From Bacteroidaceae bacterium (GTDB lineage: Bacteria > Bacteroidota > Bacteroidia > Bacteroidales > Bacteroidaceae), in the NCBI GenBank assembly GCA_017470425.1, contig JAFUYT010000024.1:1-64000 (forward strand): a DNA stretch of 64,000 bases, given 5' to 3'. Positions 33,720 through 43,400 of this stretch are shown one piece after another (the first letter of the stretch is position 1; each line of letters begins with the position of its first letter). Position numbers and translations under genes: made by a program. Under the pieces are notes generated by a model. That model saw nothing but the letters and a program-made list of their open reading frames with translations, had not been told where the DNA came from and did not search any database.

Positions 33720-35338
33720 ACACCGCAGAATCCCATCCCCATGCCCCTCGCACGAGTCGGCTGCTGACATCGCTCATCGTGATGCTGGCGCTGGCTGGCG
33801 TGGATGCCGCTGCCGCCGACAAGCAACCCCGACTGTTCGTGCACATCCTGGTCGATCAGCTCCGCACCGACTACCTCGAAGCCTTCTCACCCCTCTATGG
33901 CGAGGGCGGCTTCAAGCGCCTGATGACCGGCGGCCGCTACTTCACCGACGCCCAGCCGCCCTACGTCCCCGTCGATCGCGCCTCTGCGGCTGCGACCGTC
34001 GTCACGGGCACCACGCCCGCCGTGCATGGCATCCCGTCGCTCAAGTGGCTGTCGCGCCAGACACTGCAGCCCGTCTATTGCGTGGATGATGCCCAGTACA
34101 AGGGTCTGCAGACCACCGAGAACTCGTCGCCCGCACAGCTGCTGACCACGACCGTGGCCGATGAGCTGGAAGTGGCCACGGGGCAGTGCGCCGTCACCTA
34201 CGCCATCGCCCCCGACCGCGACATGGCCGTCCTCATGGCTGGTCACGTGGCCGACGGCGCCTTCTGGATCAGCGATCAGACCGGCTCGTGGTGCGGCACC
34301 AGTTACTACGGCGACTACCCCGCATGGGCCAGCGTCTATGAGCGCATGGATCCGCTCTCGGCGCGTATCGGCTCGCTTTCCTGGAAGCCTGTCTATGAAG
34401 GCGCCAACGCTGGTTTCCACTACTTCCAGAACATCGCCTTCGGGCAGAAGGCCGACTTCCAGCACTCCTTCACCGATGCCAGCCGCATCCGTCAGTTCAA
34501 GACGTCGGCGCTGGTCAACGAGGAAGTCTATAACTTCGTTGCGCGTTGCATCGAGGGTTCCTACCTCGGTCGCGACAACGTCCCCGACCTCCTCTCCATC
34601 GGCCTCTATGCCGGAGGCTACGAGCGCAAGAGCGTCCTCCTGGCGCCGTCGGAGCTGCAGGACACCTACGTCCGCCTCGACCGCGTCCTCGCTGACCTCT
34701 TCGCCCTTTTCGAGACCCTCGCCGGCAAGGACGGTGCCTTTGTTGTCCTCTCCTCTACCGGCTACAGCGACACCTACGGCGGCGAGACCGATCAGAAAGC
34801 CTACCGCATCCCCTCCGGCACCTTCTCGATGGAGCGCGCCTCGATGCTACTGAACATGTACCTCGGTGGCCTCTACGGACAGGCGCAATACGTTGAGGGC
34901 ACCAATGGCAACAATATCTACCTCAACCATAAGCTCATCGAGCAGCGCTCCCTCAACCTCAACGAGGTGCTCACGCGCTGCGAGGAATTCATGGGCCAGA
35001 TGTCAGGCGTCCGCGCTGCCTACACCGCCCGTAACCTGGCGCTGGGTGCCTGGGACAAGGAAGTCACGCGCATTGCCGAGGGTTGGAGCCGCGACCGCTC
35101 CGGCGACATCCTCGTGGAGGTCAGCCCCGGCTGGCAGGTGACCGCCACCGATGGCACCGTCTCCGTGCATCCGGGCGATGCCTACTACGCCTACCCCCTC
35201 TTCTTCATGGGACCCGGCGTGGCGGCAGCGCGCCTCGTCGCGCCCGTCTCTTGCGCAGCCATCGCCCCCACGCTGGCCAGCCAGCTGCGCATCCGCGCCC
35301 CCAACGGCAGCCGCGAGGCACCCCTGCCGCTGAGATAA
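33716..35338 (+). CDS. Alkaline phosphatase superfamily protein, probably inactive
   Basis: The frame starts at TTG 33716, overlapping the previous stop as TTGA; no better start precedes the signal-like sequence LIVMLALAGVDAAAA. The 540 residues follow the PafA-type phosphatase plan: FVHILVDQLRTDYL (Asp47), GGFKRLMTGGRYF, TGTTPAVHGI, then a C-terminal PLFFMGPGV and IAPTLASQL. Most metal ligands are altered. The usual catalytic Thr and GH before TGTTPA read VDRASAAATVV (86-96), the S..D..GH site reads SIGLYAGGYERK (294-305), and the ADHG site reads SSTGYSD. I infer loss of hydrolase activity and a structural or binding role. It lies between the DUF4105 gene and secA. Confidence 0.8.
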   Translation: MNTAESHPHAPRTSRLLTSLIVMLALAGVDAAAADKQPRLFVHILVDQLRTDYLEAFSPLYGEGGFKRLMTGGRYFTDAQPPYVPVDRASAAATVVTGTTPAVHGIPSLKWLSRQTLQPVYCVDDAQYKGLQTTENSSPAQLLTTTVADELEVATGQCAVTYAIAPDRDMAVLMAGHVADGAFWISDQTGSWCGTSYYGDYPAWASVYERMDPLSARIGSLSWKPVYEGANAGFHYFQNIAFGQKADFQHSFTDASRIRQFKTSALVNEEVYNFVARCIEGSYLGRDNVPDLLSIGLYAGGYERKSVLLAPSELQDTYVRLDRVLADLFALFETLAGKDGAFVVLSSTGYSDTYGGETDQKAYRIPSGTFSMERASMLLNMYLGGLYGQAQYVEGTNGNNIYLNHKLIEQRSLNLNEVLTRCEEFMGQMSGVRAAYTARNLALGAWDKEVTRIAEGWSRDRSGDILVEVSPGWQVTATDGTVSVHPGDAYYAYPLFFMGPGVAAARLVAPVSCAAIAPTLASQLRIRAPNGSREAPLPLR

Positions 35339-35407
35339 ACCAAGCAACATTTAATAAATTAATTAATAAAAAGAAATGACCCTATAGACTTCCATGCGCT
35401 AGCCGCT

Positions 35408-35440
35408 CCTCTCCCTTACGGGAGGGGTTGGGGGTGGGTC
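35408..35440 (+). repeat. REP-like palindrome before secA
   Basis: CCTCTCCCTTACGGGAGGGG followed by TTGGGGGTGGGTC: a hairpin with a G-rich tail. It lies 7 bases before the secA ATG and would fold in its leader. Close copies are at 58566-58698 and, in coding sequence, at 23169 and 23571. Confidence 0.7.
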
Positions 35441-35447
35441 TTAAACT

Positions 35448-38400
35448 ATGGATTTCTTCAAACTCATGCGTAAGCTCTTTGGCAATAAGAGCGACCGCGA
35501 TATGAAACAGATTCAGCCCCTCGTGGAAGAGGTGCTGAAGATCTATCCCGAGATTCAGGCACTCAGCAACGACGAGCTTCGCGCGCGTACCAAAGAATTA
35601 CAAGCGCGCCTGCGCGAGGCCGGCAAGCCTATCCGCGCACAGATCGACGACCTCAAAGCACAGATCGAGAAGACCGACATACAGGACCGTAAGCCCATCT
35701 TCGACCGCATCGACAAGTTGGAGAAGGAGCAGCTCGAGGTCTTCGAGAAGGTGCTCGACGAGATACGTCCCGTGGCCTTCGCCATCGTCAAGAGCACGGC
35801 CGAGCGCTTCACCCTGAACGAGAACGTGGCCGTCACCGCCACTGACTTCGACCGTGAGCTGGCCGCGCGCCACGACTTCGTGGATATCGAGGGCGACCAG
35901 GCCATCTACCACAACCACTGGGTCGCCGGCGGCAATGAGACCGTCTGGAACATGATCCACTACGACGTCCAGCTCTTCGGTGGCACCGTCCTGCACCAGG
36001 GTAAGATCGCCGAGATGGCTACCGGTGAGGGTAAGACCCTCGTGGCCACCCTCCCCGTCTTCCTCAACGCGCTGACGGGCAACGGCGTGCACGTGGTCAC
36101 CGTCAACGACTACCTCGCCAAGCGCGACTCCGAGTGGATGGGGCCGCTCTATATGTTCCATGGTCTCTCCGTGGATTGCATCGACAAGCACCAGCCCAAC
36201 AGCGAGGCACGCCGCCATGCCTACCAAGCTGACATCACCTTTGGCACCAATAACGAGTTCGGTTTCGACTACCTGCGCGACAACATGGCCACCTCGCCCG
36301 AGGACCTCGTGCAGCGGATGCACAACTACGCCATCGTGGATGAGGTCGATAGCGTGCTCATCGACGATGCCCGCACGCCGCTCATCATCTCCGGTCCCGT
36401 GCCCAAGGGCGACGACCAACAGTTCGAGGAGTACCAGCCCCTCGTGGAGAAGCTCGTCGGCGTGCAGCGACAGCTCGCCACGCAGTACCTCGCCGAGGCC
36501 AAGAAGCTCATCAGCGAGGGACAGGCCGAGAATGACAAGGCGAAGACCGACGCGGGTTTCCTCTCGCTCTTCCGCTCCTACAAGGCGCTCCCCAAGAACA
36601 AGCCCCTTATCAAGTATCTCTCCGAACCCGGCATCAAGAGCGGTATGCTCGCCACCGAGGAGATCTTCATGGAGAACAACAACAAGCGGATGCCTGAGGC
36701 CGTGGAGCCCCTCTTCTTCGTCATCGACGAGAAGCTCAACAGCGCCGACCTCACCGACAAGGGTAACGAATGGCTGGCCAAGCAGGTGAACGACGACGAT
36801 CTCTTCATCCTCCCCGACATCGCCGCACAGCTCTCCGCCCTCGAGGGCGAGGCGGGTCTCTCCGACGAGGACCGCGTGCAGCGCAAGGATCAGCTCTACA
36901 CCGACTACGCCATCAAGAGCGAGCGCGTGCACACCATCCAGCAGCTCCTGAAGGCTTACGCCATGTTCAACCTCAACGAGGAGTACATCATCGTCGATGG
37001 CGAGATCAAGATCGTCGATGAGCAGACGGGTCGTGTCATGGAAGGACGCCGCTGGAGCGACGGTCTCCACCAGGCCGTCGAGGCCAAGGAGCACGTGAAG
37101 GTACAGGCCGCCACGCAGACCTTCGCCACCATCACCCTGCAGAACTACTTCCGCATGTACCACAAGCTCGCCGGCATGACCGGTACCGCCGTCACAGAGG
37201 CAGGTGAGTTCTGGGACATCTATAAGCTCGATGTCGTGGAGATTCCCACGAACCGTCCTGTCATCCGCAACGACCAGAACGACCGCGTCTATAAGACGCA
37301 GCGCGAGAAGTACAACGCCGTCATCGCCGAGGTGGAGCGGATGCGCAACAGCGGACGTCCCACCCTCGTGGGCACCACCTCCGTGGAGATCTCCGAGCTC
37401 CTCTCCCGTATGCTCTCCCTCCGCAAGATACCGCATCAGGTCCTCAACGCCAAGCTTCACCAGAAGGAGGCCGACATCGTGGCTCTCGCCGGTCAATCGA
37501 CCAACGGCCTCGGCGCCGTCACCATCGCCACCAACATGGCCGGTCGTGGTACCGATATCAAGCTTTCACCGGAAGTGAAAGCCGCTGGCGGCCTTGCCAT
37601 CATCGGCACTGAGCGCCACGAGAGCCGTCGCGTCGATCGCCAGCTGCGCGGTCGTTCCGGCCGACAGGGCGACCCGGGCTCCAGCGTCTTCTTTGTCTCC
37701 TTGGAGGATAAGCTCATGCGTCTCTTCGCCAGCGAGCGTATCGCCAAGGTGATGGACCGCCTCGGCTTCGAGGACGGCGAGATGATCGAGCACCCGATGA
37801 TCAACAGCTCCATCGAGCGCGCCCAGAAGAAGGTCGAGGAGAACCACTTCGGTGTCCGCAAGCGCCTCCTCGAGTACGACGATGTGATGAACAAGCAGCG
37901 CACCGTCGTCTATGAGAAGCGTCGCCACGCCCTCATGGGCGAGCGCCTGGGCATGGACATCGCCGATATGCTCTACGACCGCGTCTGCAACATCATCGAG
38001 AACTGCGCCACCCATGACCAGATGAAGGAGGAGTTCATCAGCCTCTTCGCCATGGAAGTGCCCTTCACTGAGAGCGAGCTCGTGCAGCTGAAGCGTGCCG
38101 ACCTCGAGGAGAAAGCCTACCAGGCCGTCCTCGCGCGCTTCCAGCAGAAGACAGACCTCATTGCCGCCGAGGCATACAAGGTCTTCAAGCCCATCTTCGA
38201 CGGCCCCAACGGCCAGGAGTGGAAGGACCGCCCCGTCATGGTGCCCATCCTCGACGGCCGCCGTGTCTATAACATCGGCGGCGTCAGCCTCCAGCAGACC
38301 TGCGACAGCGAGGGTCGCGCCATCGTCACCGCCTTCGAGAAAGCCATCATGCTCCATGTCATCGACGAGGCATGGAAGGAGAACCTCCGCGAACTCGACG

Positions 38401-38906
38401 AGCTGAAGCACTCCGTGCAGAACGCCTCCTACGAGCAGAAGGACCCGCTCCTCATCTTCAAGCTCGAGTCCGTCCAGCTCTTCGACAAGATGGTCAACCG
38501 CATCAACAACCAGACCATCAGCATCCTCATGCGCGGTCAGGTGCCCGAGCAGCAGGTGCAGGCTCCCGATGATGCCGCCCAGCAGCGCGCCGCCTACGAG
38601 GCCCAGCGCCGTGCCCGCGCCGCTGCTGCCGAGCGCGCCCGCTACACGGCTTCCCGCAGCGGCGGAGCACCTGGCTATGGCGCACAGCCCAGCACCACGC
38701 AGGCACCCAACTACAGCCGTCCCGACTACGCCCAGGGTGCTCCCGCCGACCTCAACGACCCGGCACAGCAGGCAGCCGCCGCACAGGACACCCGTGCCCA
38801 GCAGCCCCGCACCCCCTTCACCGCCGAGAAGCTCCCCGGCCGCAACGACCCGTGTCCCTGCGGCAGCGGCAAGAAGTTCAAGGCCTGCCACGGCAAGAAC
38901 CTCTAA
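35448..38906 (+). CDS. secA: Preprotein translocase ATPase SecA
   Basis: A 1152-residue SecA, the motor that drives unfolded proteins through SecYEG. Motifs: [15 protein letters not shown] (Walker A, 189-203), [46 protein letters not shown] (DEAD-type), [24 protein letters not shown] and [18 protein letters not shown]. Two insertions compared with E. coli (901 aa), one at about 60-100 and one near 330-400, are the usual Bacteroidota lengthening. A linker rich in Ala, Gln and Pro leads to the zinc-binding end [17 protein letters not shown]. No ribosome binding site is visible, but a REP hairpin sits directly upstream. Confidence 0.97.
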   Translation: MDFFKLMRKLFGNKSDRDMKQIQPLVEEVLKIYPEIQALSNDELRARTKELQARLREAGKPIRAQIDDLKAQIEKTDIQDRKPIFDRIDKLEKEQLEVFEKVLDEIRPVAFAIVKSTAERFTLNENVAVTATDFDRELAARHDFVDIEGDQAIYHNHWVAGGNETVWNMIHYDVQLFGGTVLHQGKIAEMATGEGKTLVATLPVFLNALTGNGVHVVTVNDYLAKRDSEWMGPLYMFHGLSVDCIDKHQPNSEARRHAYQADITFGTNNEFGFDYLRDNMATSPEDLVQRMHNYAIVDEVDSVLIDDARTPLIISGPVPKGDDQQFEEYQPLVEKLVGVQRQLATQYLAEAKKLISEGQAENDKAKTDAGFLSLFRSYKALPKNKPLIKYLSEPGIKSGMLATEEIFMENNNKRMPEAVEPLFFVIDEKLNSADLTDKGNEWLAKQVNDDDLFILPDIAAQLSALEGEAGLSDEDRVQRKDQLYTDYAIKSERVHTIQQLLKAYAMFNLNEEYIIVDGEIKIVDEQTGRVMEGRRWSDGLHQAVEAKEHVKVQAATQTFATITLQNYFRMYHKLAGMTGTAVTEAGEFWDIYKLDVVEIPTNRPVIRNDQNDRVYKTQREKYNAVIAEVERMRNSGRPTLVGTTSVEISELLSRMLSLRKIPHQVLNAKLHQKEADIVALAGQSTNGLGAVTIATNMAGRGTDIKLSPEVKAAGGLAIIGTERHESRRVDRQLRGRSGRQGDPGSSVFFVSLEDKLMRLFASERIAKVMDRLGFEDGEMIEHPMINSSIERAQKKVEENHFGVRKRLLEYDDVMNKQRTVVYEKRRHALMGERLGMDIADMLYDRVCNIIENCATHDQMKEEFISLFAMEVPFTESELVQLKRADLEEKAYQAVLARFQQKTDLIAAEAYKVFKPIFDGPNGQEWKDRPVMVPILDGRRVYNIGGVSLQQTCDSEGRAIVTAFEKAIMLHVIDEAWKENLRELDELKHSVQNASYEQKDPLLIFKLESVQLFDKMVNRINNQTISILMRGQVPEQQVQAPDDAAQQRAAYEAQRRARAAAAERARYTASRSGGAPGYGAQPSTTQAPNYSRPDYAQGAPADLNDPAQQAAAAQDTRAQQPRTPFTAEKLPGRNDPCPCGSGKKFKACHGKNL

Positions 38907-38936
38907 ATGTAACGTGGTGTAATACAATACCTTACC

Positions 38937-39117
38937 AGCTTTTTGACGTAAGCTCGCGAAGTTAGCCAAATAACCTCGCGAGCTTTCGTTTGTAAGCACG
39001 CGTGCTTATGGCCTTAAGCACGCGAGCTTATGCCCATAACCTCGCGTGCTTATTGCCATAACCTCACGAGCTTCTCGAACCACCCTGACGAGCTTCCCGA
39101 ATCTCCCTGGTAAGGTG
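38937..39117. repeat. Tandem repeat array B: nine 22-bp units
   Basis: The anchor AGCTT/TGCTT or its variant lies at 38937, 38959, 38981, 39003, 39025, 39047, 39069, 39091 and 39113, always exactly 22 bases apart. The core is a 14-base near-palindrome (AAGCACGCGTGCTT at 38994-39007 is perfect; AACCTCGCGAGCTT is a variant), with about 8 bases between, often TATGCCCA-like. It begins 31 bases after the secA stop. Same period as array A at 17463, but no shared sequence. It is not coding, because the period shifts the frame. Confidence 0.85.
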
Positions 39118-39190
39118 TTGCCCAACAGCTCACGATGTGTCCGCCAAAAGGTTGCCTGCTGTTAAGTTCTTTCTCGGGTCCTATCGAGTG

Positions 39191-39790
39191 CTACGTGGTT
39201 AATGGATATAAAACTCTATACATGCGTAAGGTGTCCTTGTAGCCTCCATGAGGATACTCTGAGGGTTCAAAGCGACATCTTTCATAGAAGCCGACAGCGG
39301 AGTAGCCTTTTTCTAAATAGGCATCCACTGTAATAAATTGATAGTCGGGATGCTCTCTCCTTACTTTTCTGACAACTTCTTCTACAATGTATTTGCCGAT
39401 GCCCTTTTTTCGATATTCCTTGGCAACAGCCAAATAGGCGATTTCGATAGCAGGGAATCTACTCTCGGTGAGATATGAAGGGGTGTCCAATGCGATTTTC
39501 GGCTTAGGGACAAAACCGTGTAGCATATCGTCTTTGTCATCCTCGTCTAACACCATTACATCTTCTTTAAGTGTCAGAAGTGCAACAATCTCATCATGCA
39601 TGGATATACAATATGTTTCACATGAGGTGTGATCCATATACTCCTGAAGACGATGATGGATGAAATCATCCATCTTTGTTATCCCACAAATAAAATTTGA
39701 TAGAATTGAAGTATCTTCAATCCTATCAAACACCAATTCCAGTGTGTGAATGTTATCGCCAGACTGCATGATACTTGGTTGATGACTCAT
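39191..39790 (-). CDS. GNAT family N-acetyltransferase, TacT-like toxin candidate
   Basis: A 190-200 residue acetyltransferase. The N-terminal part, SNFICGITKMDDFIHHRLQEY, matches the F.CG...LDDF pattern of GNAT toxins such as TacT, which acetylate aminoacyl-tRNA. The acetyl-CoA site is AIEIAYLAVAKEYRKKGIGKYIVEEV, followed by FITVDAYLEKGYSAVGFYERCRF. Start candidates are ATG 39790 and ATG 39769; both overlap the small ORF that ends at 39753. An overlap of this kind with a small upstream gene is typical of toxin-antitoxin operons, but protein or small-molecule acetylation is equally possible. Confidence 0.82.
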   Translation of the reverse strand: MSHQPSIMQSGDNIHTLELVFDRIEDTSILSNFICGITKMDDFIHHRLQEYMDHTSCETYCISMHDEIVALLTLKEDVMVLDEDDKDDMLHGFVPKPKIALDTPSYLTESRFPAIEIAYLAVAKEYRKKGIGKYIVEEVVRKVRREHPDYQFITVDAYLEKGYSAVGFYERCRFEPSEYPHGGYKDTLRMYRVLYPLTT

Positions 39791-39911
39791 GGTCGGGAGA
39801 TACAACGCCAGATGCGGTGTCACTCATCGAATGTGCACGAATCAGTTGTTCACGAATATGTTTCGCGAACTCTCCTCGAATGGGATCCCTTCTTGTCTCA
39901 AAGCCTAACAT
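39753..39911 (-). CDS. Small ORF upstream of the GNAT gene, possible antitoxin
   Basis: 52 residues beginning MLGFETRRDPIRGEFAKHIR and rich in charged residues, with a helical first half. It starts 27 bases after a promoter whose -33 and -7 spacing is exact and overlaps the GNAT gene start. No ribbon-helix-helix pattern is clear, and it is shorter than typical GNAT antitoxins (80-90 residues), so it could be a truncated gene or a leader. I do not recognise the family. Confidence 0.5.
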   Translation of the reverse strand: MLGFETRRDPIRGEFAKHIREQLIRAHSMSDTASGVVSPDHESSTKYHAVWR

Positions 39912-39938
39912 TTCTTGTAGTCTTTTAGTTTGATGTCG

Positions 39939-39969
39939 CAAAGTAAAGAAGAATTTAGGATACAACAAA
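39939..39969 (-). promoter_or_regulatory. Promoter of the small ORF and GNAT gene
   Basis: Minus strand TTTG (39966-39969), 19 bases, then TTACTTTG (39939-39946), one mismatch to TAnnTTTG. Confidence 0.6.
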
Positions 39970-40072
39970 AGGAAAAACAAAAAAAGTGAATGTGAAAGTA
40001 TATTTTTCTCATGCAGGGGACAGCGCGAAGGTGCGCATTGCAACTGCTGGTGTAGTGCTAATAGACAACAAA

Positions 40073-40106
40073 CAGCCCGCTGCAACTGTAATCGTGCAGC
40101 GGGCTG
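40073..40106 (-). terminator. Intrinsic terminator of the secreted-protein operon
   Basis: A 12-bp perfect stem, CAGCCCGCTGCA with TGCAGCGGGCTG, followed on the minus strand by TTTGTTG, 42 bases after the small peptide stop. Confidence 0.75.
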
Positions 40107-40147
40107 GTTGATGATGCAACTGTAGTTGCTATGACGGGTCCCGTGGA

Positions 40148-40333
40148 CTATTCGCTCCAGAGGTCAGAGCCCCAGTAGTCGATCTTGTTGGAAGTGGGAC
40201 CATTGTATTCTTCGTCGGCAGGAGTGATCTGCTGAGTTCCGGACCCCGGATTACCTAAACAACTTTCTGCCAGCACCGTCTGCGTCCCTACTTTCACCAT
40301 ATCTGTTTGCGGTACGATATAATTCTTTTTCAT
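40148..40333 (-). CDS. Small peptide, MKK..YI.P family (61 aa), ends SDLWSE
   Basis: The product reads MKKNYIVPQTDMVKVGTQTV then LAESCLGNPGSG, a variable middle with Gly, Pro and Asn, and DYWGSDLWSE at the end. It shares both ends with the 51-aa peptide at 18043-18198 and the N-terminus with the 49-aa peptide at 1390-1539. AGGAAA 7 bases before ATG 40333 may bind the ribosome. It is the last gene of a run that begins at 51640, 70 bases after the 2231-aa adhesin gene and before a strong terminator. Function unknown. Confidence 0.75.
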   Translation of the reverse strand: MKKNYIVPQTDMVKVGTQTVLAESCLGNPGSGTQQITPADEEYNGPTSNKIDYWGSDLWSE

Positions 40334-40371
40334 TGTTTTGTTTCCTGAAATGAGTTAGACATTGTTTCTTT

Positions 40372-40393
40372 GCCCCTCCCGAGCGGGAGGGGC
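40372..40393. repeat. Perfect palindrome between the giant adhesin gene and its peptide
   Basis: GCCCCTCCCGAGCGGGAGGGGC forms a 10-bp stem with a 2-base turn, similar to the stem of the REP-like elements but without the G-rich tail. It could slow transcription or set the ratio between the two genes. Confidence 0.6.
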
Positions 40394-40403
40394 AAAGAAC
40401 TTG

Positions 40404-43400
40404 TTATTTAATGAGTACTTTCTTACCGTTGATGATGTTCACGCCCTTACGGGATCCGTTGAGCTTGCGACCTGCGAGGTCGAAGATCTGTTGAGCCTCG
40501 GGGGTGTCAATGTCGATGGTCTTGACGCTTGTAGCGAGACCGTCGTCGAAGACGAGAGCCTTGACAGATGCGCCGGTGGGGATGTCGAAGTAAGCGCGGA
40601 AACCCTTGGACGTGGCGGCTGCACCGAGCGGAGCAATCTTAGCTTCAGGCGTCAGTCCGTAGGCCTTGCCGTTGGCTGTGAAACCGTCAGCGGCGATGGG
40701 AGCGAAGGTGCCGCGGAAGACAACACCGTTTTGCTCGGTCATGCCAGCAGTGGAAATCAGAGTGACATCATTCAGAGTGAAGGCATCAGCTTTCTCGTCC
40801 TTCACATAGACGATGTACGGAGTGCCTGCTGTGAGGGCATCGACCTTCGTGAAGTTGAGCGTGCCGTCTGTGTAGCCTGTGAAGGCGTATGCGTAAGAGC
40901 CATCACCGAAGAAGGCGCTCACATCTGCCACCGCGAAGGGCAGGCAGAGACTGTTCCAGCTCTCGGCATTGAAGGCGCGGGAGAGGGTGAGGTTGAAGGT
41001 ACCTGCGGAAATCGTTTCGGGATCCACTTCCTCGCTCAATGCGTAGCTGACCTTCATCGCGTTCTCTGCCGTTGCGAAGGCCTCGCTGTCGTCGCTGTAG
41101 TAGATCTTGATCTGTGCCGTCTTGTTCTCGGGGATAGCGTAGGTGAAGGAGAATGTCTTAGTGCCGTTCAGGGCGATGTCCTGAGCTTCGGCAGTCTGTT
41201 CTGCCTCTGTTGCACCATCGATGAACAACTTAGCATAGACACCTGTTTCTGCGGCAATCAGAGAAGTGACGGTTGCAGAGATGGTAGCATCGTTGCCCTT
41301 CGTCGTCGTGGCGGGGAAGGTGGAGGTGGTGACGTAGAGGTCACGGGTGTTGTTCTTCTTCGTCCAACCGAGGAAGTTGTCAACCTTCACGCGGGCACCG
41401 GAAATCTTCACATAGTAGTCGCCAGCAGCGAGACCGCTGATGTTCACATCCTGATAGCTGGTGGTCAGCGTCAGACTGCTTAAGTCAACCTCTGTCCAAT
41501 CTACACGATCCTGAGAGGTATATACCTTGAAGGTCGGAGCAGAATTGCTGCTGGTACGGGCGGCCTGGAATGTTAGAACATCAGAGGAGCCTGCAACAGC
41601 GAGTTGCTCTGTAATTAGGTCTTGAGGAGTGGCTGTATCCTCCTGCATAGCTTGCGCACTATATACTTTCCAATATCCTCCGAAGTACCATCCTGAGGGC
41701 TGTCCAGAAGCAAACTGTTCATCGAGCGCGTTCGGATTGAGAATCGTTGCGTTGTAGTTGATGACGAAGTTTCCGAGGCTGGTCTCTACCGTCACTGCAC
41801 CCTCCTTGTATTCGTAAGGAGCAGCAATAGGCATGGTGATGGTCAGCGTTGCGGACTCGCCGTTAGCCAGCGATGTAGCGCTGACAGCAGCGGTGGCGGC
41901 ACCGGTAACGGTCACAGGCGAGGTGATGGTCAGCGTGCCGTTACCAACATTCTTGATGGTGTAGGTAGCCGTAGCCTCTTCCTTGATAGAACCGAAGGCC
42001 TTGGTCACGCCGCTCTCAACAGCCGTCGTACTCTCCTTCACCTGAATCATGGAGGCGGTGTTGTTGAGCTCGCCGCCGTAGATGTTATCGAGCTGGATGT
42101 AGTAGCGTCCCTTGAACTCAATGATGGCAGTGACGGCAGCATCATTGTCGAGGTCAATCTCATGAGAGCTGAAGGTGCTGCCAGAGGTGTTGATAGCGGC
42201 CGTGTAGTCCACATAGTCAGACCAACTGATACCGCCATTCACGCTGTAGCGAACCTTCAATGAGCCCGAATAGGGGTTATAGGCATCGAAGAAGACCTTC
42301 TCGCCTGCAGCCAGGTTGATAGGCTGAGTGATGAGAGAATTCTCATCAGAAGCAGTTGTTCTGGCGGTCTGCGAAGAAACGCTCCATGAGCCTGTCTCCA
42401 CGAAGCTGGAAGGAATCTCGCTGGCGAAGTCAACATACCACTTCGAGGCATCGCGGGTCTTACCGCTCAGGTTGATGGTCTTGCCTGCAACACCGTCGGC
42501 AGAGATGGTCAGAGTAGCGTTGTGCTCCTTATACTCAGTGCTGGCCTTCAGCGTAGCCGTCACCTTGATGGTCTGGCCGACGGGGATGTTTGCTTTACCA
42601 TCAGTGATGGTAGCAGTGCTGCCATCGGGAACAGACAGAGCCACCTCGTAGTCAGCAGCATCAGTACCAGACAGAGCGGCAGTCATATTCGCCATTGCTG
42701 CCGTACCGCTGTTGGTAACGGTAATCTCATAGTCAGCAGCAGCAATCTGCATACCGAAGTCGTAGCTGGCAGCAGCAGGCGAGAGTGTCATCACAGGCTC
42801 CAGAACAGCGGTGTAGCCGTAGATGCGCTCAATGTCGATATAGGTTCCTGTGAACTTGATCTTTGCACTACCGGCGGGAATACCACTGATAGATACAATC
42901 TCATAGGAAGTTGAACTTGGAGTAATGCCCTGAGAAGCAGACCATGTCTCGCCGCCATCAGTGGAGTACTGGTATGACAGCGTGCCGGAATTGTATTGTT
43001 TCTTGGCTTTAATTGACATGCTCTCACCTGCTGCTACGGTATATGTACCTGTAGTAAGTGTCCCAGAGTTCCAACCCACAGATGCACTTGTGTTAGCTGT
43101 TACGCTCCAGTATGTGCCGCCATCCCAACCTGCGGGGAAGGCATCGAGCGTAGTGAAGTTGATGTCGGTCTTGTCGCCAACCACCACACCAGAGGAGGTG
43201 ACGGTGAAGGTGCCCAGGGTGTTGTCGCCGCTGTCTTTGGCGGTCAGCACGATGTCGCCTGCATGGTAGCCCTCATTGTGGTCAGCATCGTTCTCCATAG
43301 AGATGGTGAGGCTGGTGCTTTCGCCTGCGCCCAAAGAAGTCTTACCCAGCGCGGCGGTGAAGCCAGCGGGAGCATCACTCTTGGTGAGCGTCATCGTGCC

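Noticed and set aside
40362-41483. A 373-codon plus-strand frame opposite the giant adhesin gene
   Set aside because: Its sequence is a Cys-, Glu- and Val-rich shadow with no domain or start signal, and the minus strand has a clear tail-bearing gene.
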